From positions 17,609,505 to 17,673,504 of the forward strand of contig OX438757.1 in the NCBI GenBank assembly GCA_949316235.1: a stretch of DNA of 64,000 nt. Direction: 5' to 3'. This DNA is from Oegoconia quadripuncta (Eukaryota > Arthropoda > Insecta > Lepidoptera > Autostichidae). The position numbers and the translations under genes were made by a program. The notes under the pieces are model-generated. The model worked only from the letters and a program-made list of their open reading frames with translations, was not told where the DNA came from and did not search any database. How positions within the stretch are numbered: position 1 is the stretch's first letter; the number at the start of each line of letters is the position of its first letter. This document shows positions 33,301-45,300 of this stretch, one piece after another.

Positions 33301-36300
33301 GAAGTTTTGTTGAGAGTTTTGCTCACTGTTGCTCACTTTTATGGATTTAATCAAACTTTTCCTCCAATCACGCGGCACCCGCTGCCGGCCACGTGCAAAT
33401 CGCGAAAGAGTTACAAGTAACATTCGGTTTAAAAAAAGCTGTTTCAATTTATTCGGGAAACATACAGTCATCATATCAGCCATACGTCTACTGCTGAATA
33501 TAGGCTTCCCCCATAGAATTCCAGAGGGACCTGCATCCAGCGATATCTCGCTAGCTGAATCAGATCGCAACCGCCTCCGTGGCTCAATGTAAACCACATT
33601 GGGTTTACGATTCGGAGGTCGCGGGTTGGATCCCCAGCGGGGTACATGTTTAAGTACTCGGTTTGGTTGGTGGTAGGGCATTTTAAATGTCCGCCTGGCT
33701 AGCTACCACTATCTTATCTAAATCTGCCTCCAAGCAGCAATGTTAATAGCATTCTTGTGGTCCGGTTGTCAGAGATAAGATAGTCAGTCCCCCAAATGTG
33801 TTGGGGTTTCCGGTTCAGTACGCTTCCACCTTCGACCTCATCTTCACTTAACATCAGGTGTGATTAAGGTCAAGTAACAATCCGTCGTGCATAAAACTGC
33901 TCTTGCCGGTGCGTGGTCTCCACTCGAGAACTTCAATGCAATACCCATCATCAGTTCTTCGAGCTTTGTGCCCTGGCCATTGCCACTTCAATATGCTAAT
34001 CCGCTGGGCTATGTCAGAAAGCATATTATAAAATATCAGATTATTTAGATGATAAACAATCATGGACATAACCAGCCTGTTCGCATAACCAGGCTATTTC
34101 ACAATTAATAATGAAATATTATAATATAAAATAATAATTTTGTAATATAAAAACCTTTTTTTAAAAGAGCGACCTCTCGAGTTTCTTGCCTGTTCTTCTC
34201 AGGGGAAAATTGCCTTTTGAACAAGCAGTAGCTTTAAAAATGTAAAATCTAACTATTTTAAGTGTACTTTAATGCTTAAATGCTTTATTTTGTAGGTACA
34301 CACTACAAAATAAAGCATTTTTTTGATTTTGATTTTGACTCGTTCGCCCACGCATTTCTTCACTACTGATTCGATAACGCCGAGCATTGCCCTTTCTATG
34401 ACTCGTTGCGTGACTTTGAGCTTTCTTATGAGCCCCATAGTGAGAGACACGTTTCAGTGTCATAAGTCGTCATTGGTTAAAGACTTTCGTCTTCAAGTAT
34501 ATTTTGAACGAGAAGACGCTGCGCAGTTTCTCGAACGCTGCCCATCCGAGATTGCCGTCTATCTTCAAATTGGGCTTGTCTAATCGAATCTCTTGTCCTA
34601 AATAGACATACTTGCTAACAACACTCAGTACATAACTATACAATGGTGTCGATTCGGATGTATACTAACTAAACTAAACTTAAACCACTTTTAAAGCAGT
34701 ACTGTCTCTTTCTCCCTAGACTGGACTTTCAATAAGTGAAATTTTGTATCCTATACATTGAACGAAATATTTTTGATTTGCGACGCGTCTGTGGCTGTAA
34801 TTGGTGTCGATTCGAATGTACACCAACTAAACTAAAACCTGTCTCTTTCTCTCTAGGACAGTACGATGCGATGGCACCACTCCAAAACTGGTTTTAGTTT
34901 AGTTGGTGTACATCCGAATCGACACCATTGTAAATTTAAAAACCTCCGATTAGTTAGGATATTTTTTATCCCGATAAATAGGGGTTTTCCCGCGGGATAA
35001 ACAAATTAAACATATCCGCGATAAATATATTCTAAGCTAGTACAACGTCAATCTAAAATAATAATATCCTTAGACAAAGTCAAAGTCAAAAAATATTTAT
35101 TTCGTGGGATAAAGATTATCACTTGAAAACGTCACATTTTTTATCTTAATATTAAAATTATTGACATTATTGCTCATTCGCAAAGCAGATTCCCCAGAGA
35201 AGAACCAGCAAGAAACTCAAGGGTTGCTCTTTTAAATAAGTTTGAGTTACAATTATATTATATTGTATAATTAGGCTGAATATCGCCGAGCGGTCTATGT
35301 CCATGCTTGCTTATCATCCAAATAGCCAGAAATTTTATAAGCCTTTGGTAAATAATGTCTGTTTTATGGTGGTTTTGAATTTATTTAAAGGTAAATTTTG
35401 AATGTCCACTGGAACCTTATTATAAAAGTGTTATACACACAGCGCCTCTAGTTCCACAGTAAGCAACTATATAAAATGGGCCTAATAATTAAGTGTTAAA
35501 ATGAGATTTTAATAAAAGAAAGTACTTGTGTTTGTTCAGGAGTCTGGCGAAAGGCACGAGACGATGTCCAACAAGGACGCACTGATGTTCCCGCTGATTG
35601 CGTCGTGTGCACTCTTCGCACTCTACATCTTCTTCCAATTCTTCTCCAAAGATTACATCAATCTGCTCCTCACCGGTTATTTCTTCTTCCTCGGTGTACT
35701 GGCGCTGAGTCATCTACTCAGGTATGTGGTGAAGAAATTATCTTTATTGCGCTAAATTTGGAGCGCAGATTCCAGAGTGAGTTAGCGAATTCAGAAATTC
35801 GTAATTTTTATTCAGAAAGTATCATTTAGAAAAAACAGCTTTATAACAATAAAATATATATATAACATCTTTTCAAATTACAGAAACAATATTTAGGTGA
35901 AACATCAAATGGAAATACCATTAGATGTAGGATATATTTAGGCAATTTGGAAAGGATTTATTTTATGTTTTTAATTTTTATCGAACCAAATAACTCAATT
36001 CGTCTTGTAGTTTACTTCTAGACTGCAATTTAGGGATTGGTACCTAAAATCAACATTCTTTAAATCAACCCCAACACATTTGGGAGACTGGCTATCTTAT
36101 CTCTGACAACCGGAACACAACAATGCTATTAACATTGCTGCTTGGCGGCAGATTTAGATAAGATGGTGGTAGCTGGCCAGGCGGGCATTTAAAATGAGGA
36201 TTAGTACCTAAAATCAACTTTCATTATATCAACACCAATAGGTCAACAGTGTAACAGGTCAACCATTTATTGTATCAATAATTTGTTATATCAATGGTTC

Positions 36301-39300
36301 ATTAGACAACAATTAATTATATCAACTGTTTACGAGTTAAAAAGAGTACTTATGTGGCATAGTCAAGTTAATGAATAGATTTCTAAAACGGAGCGATTCG
36401 GTTCGGTTCGAGTTCGGTTGTTTCTCATGTTTCCAACCTAACCTAATTAACAAACAAAGTTAACCTTTTTTTTTTTTTTTTTTTTTTTTTTACCAGGAGA
36501 AACGCTCATGCTTATCCGCCCTCCTCGGGGGAGGGGGGCGGATTATGTCGGACTCCGGCACAGAAGGTGCCGGCCTACCGACTAAAAACTCCTGGGTGTT
36601 CCCTCGCGCGCGCCGTTGACGGCGTGGCCACGGGTACCATCTGGTATTCGTCCGCAGCCACGCCAGCGCGGTGCCCGCCGCCAGGGCAAAAGCGGCGGCA
36701 GGCCCACCTCTGGGCTGGAGCAGGGAGGAATCGCCTGGTCCAGCCACCTCTAGAAGGCGCGCGGAAAACACCGCGCGCGCCTTCTCGCGGGGCCTATGTG
36801 TGGGTGGTGATCCCCCCGGATCGCCACCCACGGCCCCGCAGGGTAGGGGGGCAGAGGATTGCCTATCATTAAAGATAAGCTCTCCTCCGTGCCCCCCATG
36901 CGGCTGCATCTCCCCTCTCTCTGCGAGTGACCTCGCAGAGAGAGAGGACCGCTTTCCACGGCCTCCCCTTGGCATCCGCAGCTCGAACCTGGCTGCGGCC
37001 GGCAAAGAGTGGCCGTCCCGCACGGCTACGACCTCTCAACAGAGAGGTCGTCCCCTACCATAGCGGCCCGCAACAGCGGGAGGCCCGGAGAGGAGGCGGG
37101 GGAACACCGCCCCTCCAACCCTCCCGCCGTCTCCCCCTGCGAACAGAGGGAGAGGGCCGCTTCACACGACCTCTCGTCGACGGCCGCAGCCTTAGCTGCA
37201 GTCGTCAAGGAGAGGTCGCCCAAGTGCTGCAGACGATTCCACGGCGCCCCCTGCCCAGATGGGCATTCCTCAGGGAGCGCCGCTTCCTCGCCGCAGCCCG
37301 CTGTGGTGGAATTCGCCCTCCACCATCCCTCGTCGTTCCACTCCCGAAAACGAATTTTCGGGAGTGGGACGACGAGGGCATTTCGGCGCCGAGGCGGGCC
37401 TCGGAGCCGAGACTTGGGCTGGTTTTTTATAGAGGTTTTCCTTCCTCGCGGTCCGGGCGGTTAAGCCAAGACCCTCGGTCCCGGACTGCAGCTGAAAGCC
37501 GCAGTCCCGGATTACGAGCCCGGCGGTGGCAAGGGGTAGGAGGTTCACCCCAAACCTCCTCCCCAGGCCTGCTCGGCGGCAGTGCGAGTGCACACCGAGC
37601 CCACCCTTACTCCCCCACTAGGAGGGGAGCGTCTCCTGCTCCGTCCGCAGTGCCCTCTGCTAAACCAGAGGGACACGCGGAGGAGCCCCCCGGTGTCAGA
37701 CTATTCGCCATCGGCCAACAAGAACCCTTAAAAGGGAAGTTGTTGACCGATGCCCAGGGTGCACCGGCCCAACGACTACCGTTCCCCCCAGACGTATCCA
37801 GGGGGACAAGTAGCCATCAGGCACACGAGGAGGTTGTCTGACATCGCACCCCAAACAAAGTTAACCTAACTTAACTGATATACGTACCATTCTAAATAAA
37901 TGTATTACGTGTTTCTTTCTTCTCATATTCTCGTAATTGACATCTATTTGAACTCGTAAACAGTTGATGTAGTTAATTGTTGACAAAATAATCTGTAGAT
38001 CTAATGAACCATTGATATAACAAATTATTGATACAATAAATGGTTGACCTGTTACACTGTTGACCTATTGGTGTTTATATAATGAAAGTTGATTTTAGGT
38101 ACTAATCCTCATTTTAAATGCCCGCCTGGCCAGCTACCACCATCTTATCTAAATCTGCCGCCAAGCAGCAATGTTAATAGCATTGTTGTGTTCCGGTTGT
38201 CAGAGATAAGATAGCCAGTCTCCCAAATGTGTTGGGGTTTCCGGGTCAGTACGCTTCCACCTTCGACCTCATCTTCACTTAACATCAGGTGTGATTGAGG
38301 TCAAGTACGAATCCGTCGTGTATTAAAAAAAAAACTTGTAATTGTAGCTCCCAGTGTATTGTAGGATCGAACCGTGGGACTTCTCTAGTCACGTGCAGAA
38401 TATAAGGCACGTATTAATAAATCAATCTCAATAGAATTCTTGAGGCTGTATCAACCGAGATGCGTCTTAAGCAGTTGACGCTATCTCAAGCTCCGTGCTA
38501 ATTTATAAACCAATCTTGAGGTCTACTCAGCTGAGATCACTTCTCAAGTATTCGCCTCAGCGGCGAATGCATGATAGTCTTGAGTTTCGTTTATTAATAC
38601 GCGCACCTCTCAAGTGAGTACTGTTTGAGTATGCACGTGCTTTTCAGGTCTCAAGTTAGGTTTATTAATCAACACGTTTACTTGAGACCGGTCACAAGAC
38701 TGTTCTCAATCTGGAGAATGGTTTATTAATACGGGCTTAAAGCATCTGCTACAGTAGCATTAACTTAATCAGCCGGTGATAAGATTAAATTGAATTTGCA
38801 AATCAGCATGCTTTCCGTGATTCATGATGACATAGATAATACGCGACAATTGAACGGTTATCTTTCAACATTAATTTATTAGGTCCATTAGGTGTACACA
38901 CGACAGCACGACGATCGTGGCATTGCTAGTGTACACACACAATAATATGAACGCAGCGGGAACTGGGGGTCAATCGCGCGATTTTACAACGGTTTTAACG
39001 TTCGAACGGAACGCTTTTGGTTTAGATTTGGTTTAGCTGATGTATTTTTTTTTTATAATTGACTGGATTTGCGTTTGACCATAATCTCACCTGATGGAAA
39101 GTGACGATGTGGTCGAAGATGAAGCACGCGATCCCAGTAAATATATATATAAAATATAGTAAAGTAAGTAAAGTGTATAAAATGGTATCGCGCTGTTTTT
39201 ACCCGACTGCCCAAGAAAGGAGGGTAACGTTTTTCAAGTGTATATATGTGACTATGTCCGTTCCTTTGACCGATTTCGAAGTGCATGGTGTCGTTAGATT

Positions 39301-42300
39301 TGTCTTGATACCTGGAATATCATAGGATGTATTTTATGGTAAAAAAAACCAATATGGCGTCCGCGAAATACAAAATATGCTGTCAGGTTTTGGCTGTCAG
39401 GTTTTGAATCCTTAAATAGTTATTATGATATTCTTTTCGTCACAGTACATTTTTGAAAATCAAATATATGTCAAAAAAAATATAGCATCATTTAGGAAAA
39501 ATAGTGATAAACATGATGTCAATACAAGAAATAAAGATAAACTTGCAGGTCACATAAGTCGCCTCCGCAAAGTCAGTAATTCATTCAGTTATGTATACGC
39601 TTTTTCAATAAGGTTCCTGTTCATACACAAAATCTTCCTTTCAAGAAATTTAAAAGATACTATAAAACAGAAACTTATTAAGAAAGCATATTATAAAATA
39701 TCAGATTATTTAGATGATAAACATTCATGGACATAACCAGCCCGTTCGCATAACCAGGCTATTTCACAATTAATAATGAAATATTATAATATAAAATAAT
39801 AATTAATAATTTTGTAATATAAAAACCTTTTTTTTTTTTTTTAAATCAACCTCTCTGGTTTCATGCTTGTTCTTCTCAAGGGAAACTTGTCTTTTGAACA
39901 AGCAGTAGCTTAAAAAATGTAAAATCTGACTATTTTAAGTGTACCCTGTGTACCTACAAAATAAAGCATTTTTTGAATTCAAATGTACATTTGTTCTAGC
40001 CCGGTAATTTCACTGGTGGTCCCGGCATCGATCCCCAACAACCCGTACCACATACACTTCACACGCGGCGAACGAAACGCGCGCACGGACCTCATCAACT
40101 ACAAGTTCAACTCTTACGACCTCATATGTCTGATCATCTCACTCTGTCTCGGCGCTTGGTACCTGTTCAAGAAGGTGAGAGCATTATTAAATAGCTTTAG
40201 GTTCGTTGCAAACCTGTGCAATGGGCTTCGATTGCGTATAGATTACGTATTGAAGCATTACATCTATTATTTGCCCAAATTCGTTAGATTTTGTACTGTC
40301 CAAAGTCAGTGGGAGTTCGCTACAAAGCCAAGAGGCTGCTGGGCTTAATAATTTGAACATATTTGAGTACATAAGAGTCGCACAGACGAGACGAAGTAGG
40401 CTATTGATGACCGATTGGTGTAGAGGATGACCCTGTCAAACTCGCAAGCAGTAAATGTTTGTATGATGAATACGTACATTTATTCCCGAGTCATGGATCT
40501 TTATATAAATGTTTATGTACGTATGTTTATCCGTTATCTAGTATCCATCCATAGCACAAGCTTGGCTTAATTTGAGACTAGATGATTGGTGTAAGTGTCT
40601 CAAATATTTATTTATTATTGCAGTAAGTATCCGATCTTTTATAGGAAGGGATTTACTGTTACTTGCTGGTGCACAGCCTCTTCCCACTAGGAGAGGATAT
40701 GGGCCATAATTTACCATACGCGCCCAGTGTGGGTTGGTGGATTTGTGTCAAATATGGCCACCTGACAGTCAGTGTTTTTAATCCGCTTCCTGTATGCCAA
40801 CGACTTTGCGTAACGATTGCTTTCAATTGAAAACAACCAATGGCGAAGCACGGCAACACCAATATGAAAGTAGTGGTATACATCCAAGGACTGCCCTTAG
40901 ATTATGTAATGTCATCGATTACATTGACCAATGAGAAGCCGTCAAATTGCCGTGCGAGCGATGAATCAACCAATCACATGTCGGAACGTAACCGATGACG
41001 ATAACGATGAAATTATGTAATAGAACCCCAGATCTCATTAAATGTTCCTTAACTTCGCTAATTGAAAACATTTATTTGACTGCTCGTTTTCCACAGCACT
41101 GGATTGCTAACAACCTCTTCGGCATCGCGTTCGCGATCAACGGTGTGGAGTTGCTCCACCTCAACAATGTGGTGACCGGGTGTATCCTGCTCTGCGGCCT
41201 CTTCCTCTACGACATCTTCTGGGTATTCGGTACTAACGTCATGGTCACCGTCGCTAAGTCCTTCGAGGCGCCCATCAAATGTACGTGTCTTGTCATAAGA
41301 AATTCTTATCAATTTTCTTTAGAGATGTAACGAAGTCGCCCACTTCACCCAAATGAAGGCTTGGCCGCTTAATATTGGTGCAACGATACTTCTGCACTGC
41401 ATTTCTCTGCAATTACTCACCCTTAGCCTTTGGGATAGTATCTGAGGGTGAATAATATCATAAAACAACTATTAATCCATACCACCATTATCACCTAAAC
41501 TTGGCGGACAAAGGGAAGGCTTTTTCGGGTTTTGACAGGGAGATGAAGCATTTACAGGGTGTAACATATCCCCATCATATCAGCCACAGGACAGGACATA
41601 ACAAGAGTAAGCAACTCACCTGGTGGAAGGTGATTACTACTGCCATTGATATATAGCCTCCTAGAGATAAGGTCGACGCTGTCAATGTTTTATCACCAAG
41701 AGAACTAAGAAGGAATGCCACTTAAGTCTGTCTTTTCACTAGCTCTCGTATCCTGCATACCAGAGCAGAATAAAGCGGGCTTTGATGCTTGGCGGCAGAA
41801 ATTAATAGTTTGGCAGCCACCCAAGAGGCCTCCTGCACGCTAAACATGATCTTAACTCTCTCAACTCCTAGAGACAACGATCCTGTAAATTTTCTGACAG
41901 ATCCCAGTCGAAGAGAAAGCCTTGAAACTAATCACTATAGACAATAAATCCCTCACTAAGGTCCGATGCATTCTCCGATTCTCTTCTTTGATGGTAAAGG
42001 GAATTAGTTTCTCGACATTTTGCTTTTGAAAATAACGTGCGTTCTTAGTATATCGAAGCAGATATTTTTATACATTCTTCATTTGACAATCAAAAATAGG
42101 GCCAGAGTAAGTCGTGCTACCAAAACTCCAGAAAAATTATCCCAGTCTTTAGATACAAGCCGACCCACCGCGATTAGAATGAAAATGTTGAGATGATTAT
42201 GGGGCTGATGTAGGGAAACAGTTCTGCCCGCCTGGTAGCCTTTGGTGAATACCGGGCCTGATAATCAGCGCCGTACTTTCACTGCGTCACATGCTGAGGT

Positions 42301-45300
42301 AATACTTCACTCTTGCTTGAACACTTTTTAGCCTCAACATTATTTCCCTTCCAGTGGTATTTCCCCAAGATCTACTGGTGAACGGTCTGAACGCGAGTAA
42401 CTTCGCTATGTTGGGGTTGGGTGACATCGTGGTGCCCGGCATCTTCATCGCCCTCCTCCTGCGCTTCGACAAGAGCCTCAAGAGGAACTCTGAGTTTTAC
42501 TTCAGGTAGTGTTACATCCACAGCAGCACTACATTGCTCGGAAGACCACGCGTGCCCAGTGCGGATTGGGAAATTTGTATCAAACTAATGGTGACTTGCT
42601 AGTCAGCGTTTTCAAGCTGCAGACTTAGACAAGTCCGACTTAACAACTACCTTCAATTGAAAACACTGTTTAACATTGATCGACTGCTGTTTTTTTTTTA
42701 TTTATTTCATTGCTTATGGCACCCGTTCCATTCGTTTTGATTAGCGACTTGTGATATTTCCGTGCGTCGGAGGGTACGTTAAATAGTCGGGCTCGGTTGT
42801 TTACAATTGATGGCGGTTTTAAGCCAAGGCGCTGGCCTATAGGGGCGCGGCTTAAAAACACGTGAGAGCTGTATCAAAATACCCTAAACCTACACCTAAC
42901 CGTTCCTAGACGCTTAGAAGCGTCTCTATCACAACCCTAACCATGATATCTTTTTTATATGAGTTACTTACAACGAGTTCAGGATGCTGTTTGGACTGCC
43001 ACGACACTGTAGCGAGTCTAACATGTTAGCTGAGACGCATACGGACTGTTTTTTTTTTTTTTTCAATTATGAGAAAGCGTAGCGCCTCTACTAAATCGTG
43101 TTCGTGCCAGCACGAACGGCATCTTGAGCGTGTTAGCCCAGCGCTGGGACTCGCCGCTGTGGGCGCGGTGGATGCGGCTACATGCTGCTGTTGTCGCAGT
43201 GCCTCGTCATTTTTAGTGTTCTCTAGTTATAGTCCTACTAACACAACTTTCAATTAATTTTACTTGTAACTAACGCTTATGGATTTATTTGTCCGAAATA
43301 AAAACGGTTTGATTTGATTTGATTGTATGTGTCGTTTTAGAGTACTCAAATAAAGCATTACTATGACTGTCAGGTGGCTACTAGACTGACACAAGTCCAT
43401 TACTCCGCACTGGGTCCATATGGTGGGTCATGGCCCACACCCTCGAGAAGGCTATGCCCCAACAATGACGGTGAAATAACTGCTGTTACACACAGACATG
43501 TCAATGTTCTTTTAACCGTCAGGGCCACCTTCTCCGCCTATATCCTGGGACTCCTGGCAACGATCCTGGTGATGCACGTGTTCAAGCACGCCCAGCCCGC
43601 GCTGCTGTACCTGGTGCCAGCGTGTCTGGGCACGCCGCTAACCCTGGCGCTGCTCAAGGGCGACATCAACGCGCTATTCAAGTGAGTGTCAAGCTAGCCA
43701 AGTAACGATGAAGCGACTACATAGATCAGAGAGGCGATAATGCACCCGTCGGATATCCAAGTGACCAGTCCAAGACGGGCTTTTTGGGCATGCCGTTGCG
43801 CACAGGTGTAGCTGTATTCATGAGGATTTGCTCCCTGCCCACGAAAAAAAGGTGATTATGAGAGCAATTAGGTGACCACGTGGTCAGTAATAATAATAAA
43901 TAAATGTCTTTGCACAAACACACAGCGCCATCTAGGTCCACAGTAAGCATCTAGGTTTGTGTTATGGATACCAGATGGTTGATAAACTACACAAATACAT
44001 TTTTTTTTTGGAAATAAATACATGTATAAATGAAAAACATCCACGACTCGGGAACACATGTCTGTATTCATCATACAAACATATGCCCCTAGCGGGATTC
44101 GAACCCGCGACCATTTGGTATAGTAGCAGAGTTTCTAACCACTACACCAAACAGATCAGTTAGGTTACCAAGCGACCAGTCAATTGGACAGTTAGGTGAC
44201 CAAGCGACCAGTCAAGTGTCTAAGCGACAAGTCAAGTACTAGCGACCAGTCTACGGCACGCCCTGATGCTGTTCAAGTGAGTGCGACTAACCAGCTATCC
44301 TACCGACTAGTGAAGCGACCACAGCACAGATAACATACCCGTGAGATAACCAAGCTACCACTCATACCACCAGTTAGATGACTAAGCTATGACAAGTCAC
44401 GTTATCAAATTACCAGCGAAGCGACCACAGTAGACCATAGTCAGGCAACATACCGCCCGTGAGGTATACAAGTGACCTCTCAGGCCTCTAGTTAGGTGAA
44501 GTAGGAAAGAAGCTGGATAATAATTTTTGGGTTTGTGTGATTGTATGTATGAATTTATGTATGTTTGTTACCTCTTCCTAAACGGCTGGACAGATTTGGG
44601 TGAAATTTGGTTGGCAGATATATTACAACCTAGATCAACATATAGGCTACGTTTTATCCCAGAAAAGTGATGGACGGAAATGAAAAGGGTACAAACCTTC
44701 TTGTTTTAAGATTTTCCATACTTTGTAATATAACATCCCCAACTGACGCGCTATTCTTCTAGTGCTAGTTGTGGGGTCTTCATACATCAAACGCAACACT
44801 TGTTCCTCCATTTCCACGGGTACAATGACAGCACGTTCACGTGGGCGACGTCGTAGGCCATTTTCACAAAACTCTCTATTTTTTGGTTGATGTTAATATC
44901 TTTTTTTATTTTCTTAGATAGGCACATTATCCAGCTTTCAAGTGAGACTATTTTGAAGAAATAATGAAGAAAAAAAATTATAAATTAAGTTTTCATGAAA
45001 AAAAAATTAAACCGCTTGGATTTTGCGGTAGGTAACTTTAAAAAATATATCTCTGATTTTTATCGATAAATTTGTCTCTAATATCCGCCCATTTCGTTTG
45101 ATCAAGTTTCGAGATTGCACATTGTATAATGGAGAGGTATACTAATATGCCTATTATGTTAATCTAGGTTGTAATCTATCCCACTGGGGATTGCTTTCGA
45201 GTCATAGAGTGAAGCATATGGTAGTAAAACGAATTCTACGCGGACGAAGTCACGGGCAACAGCTAGTAAAGCATGTATGAGATAGCATTTGAGAGAGATA

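Noticed and set aside
36490..37841. Overlapping open frames of 100-304 codons on both strands
   Set aside because: High GC depletes stops; frames overlap antisense, lack known domains and do not respect the hairpin structure. I treat the segment as a structured retroposed element.
42670..42861. Minus-strand 63-codon frame next to a T run
   Set aside because: May be a retroelement 3' end (T run at 42691 equals poly(A) on the minus strand), but I could not tie it to any family in the window.
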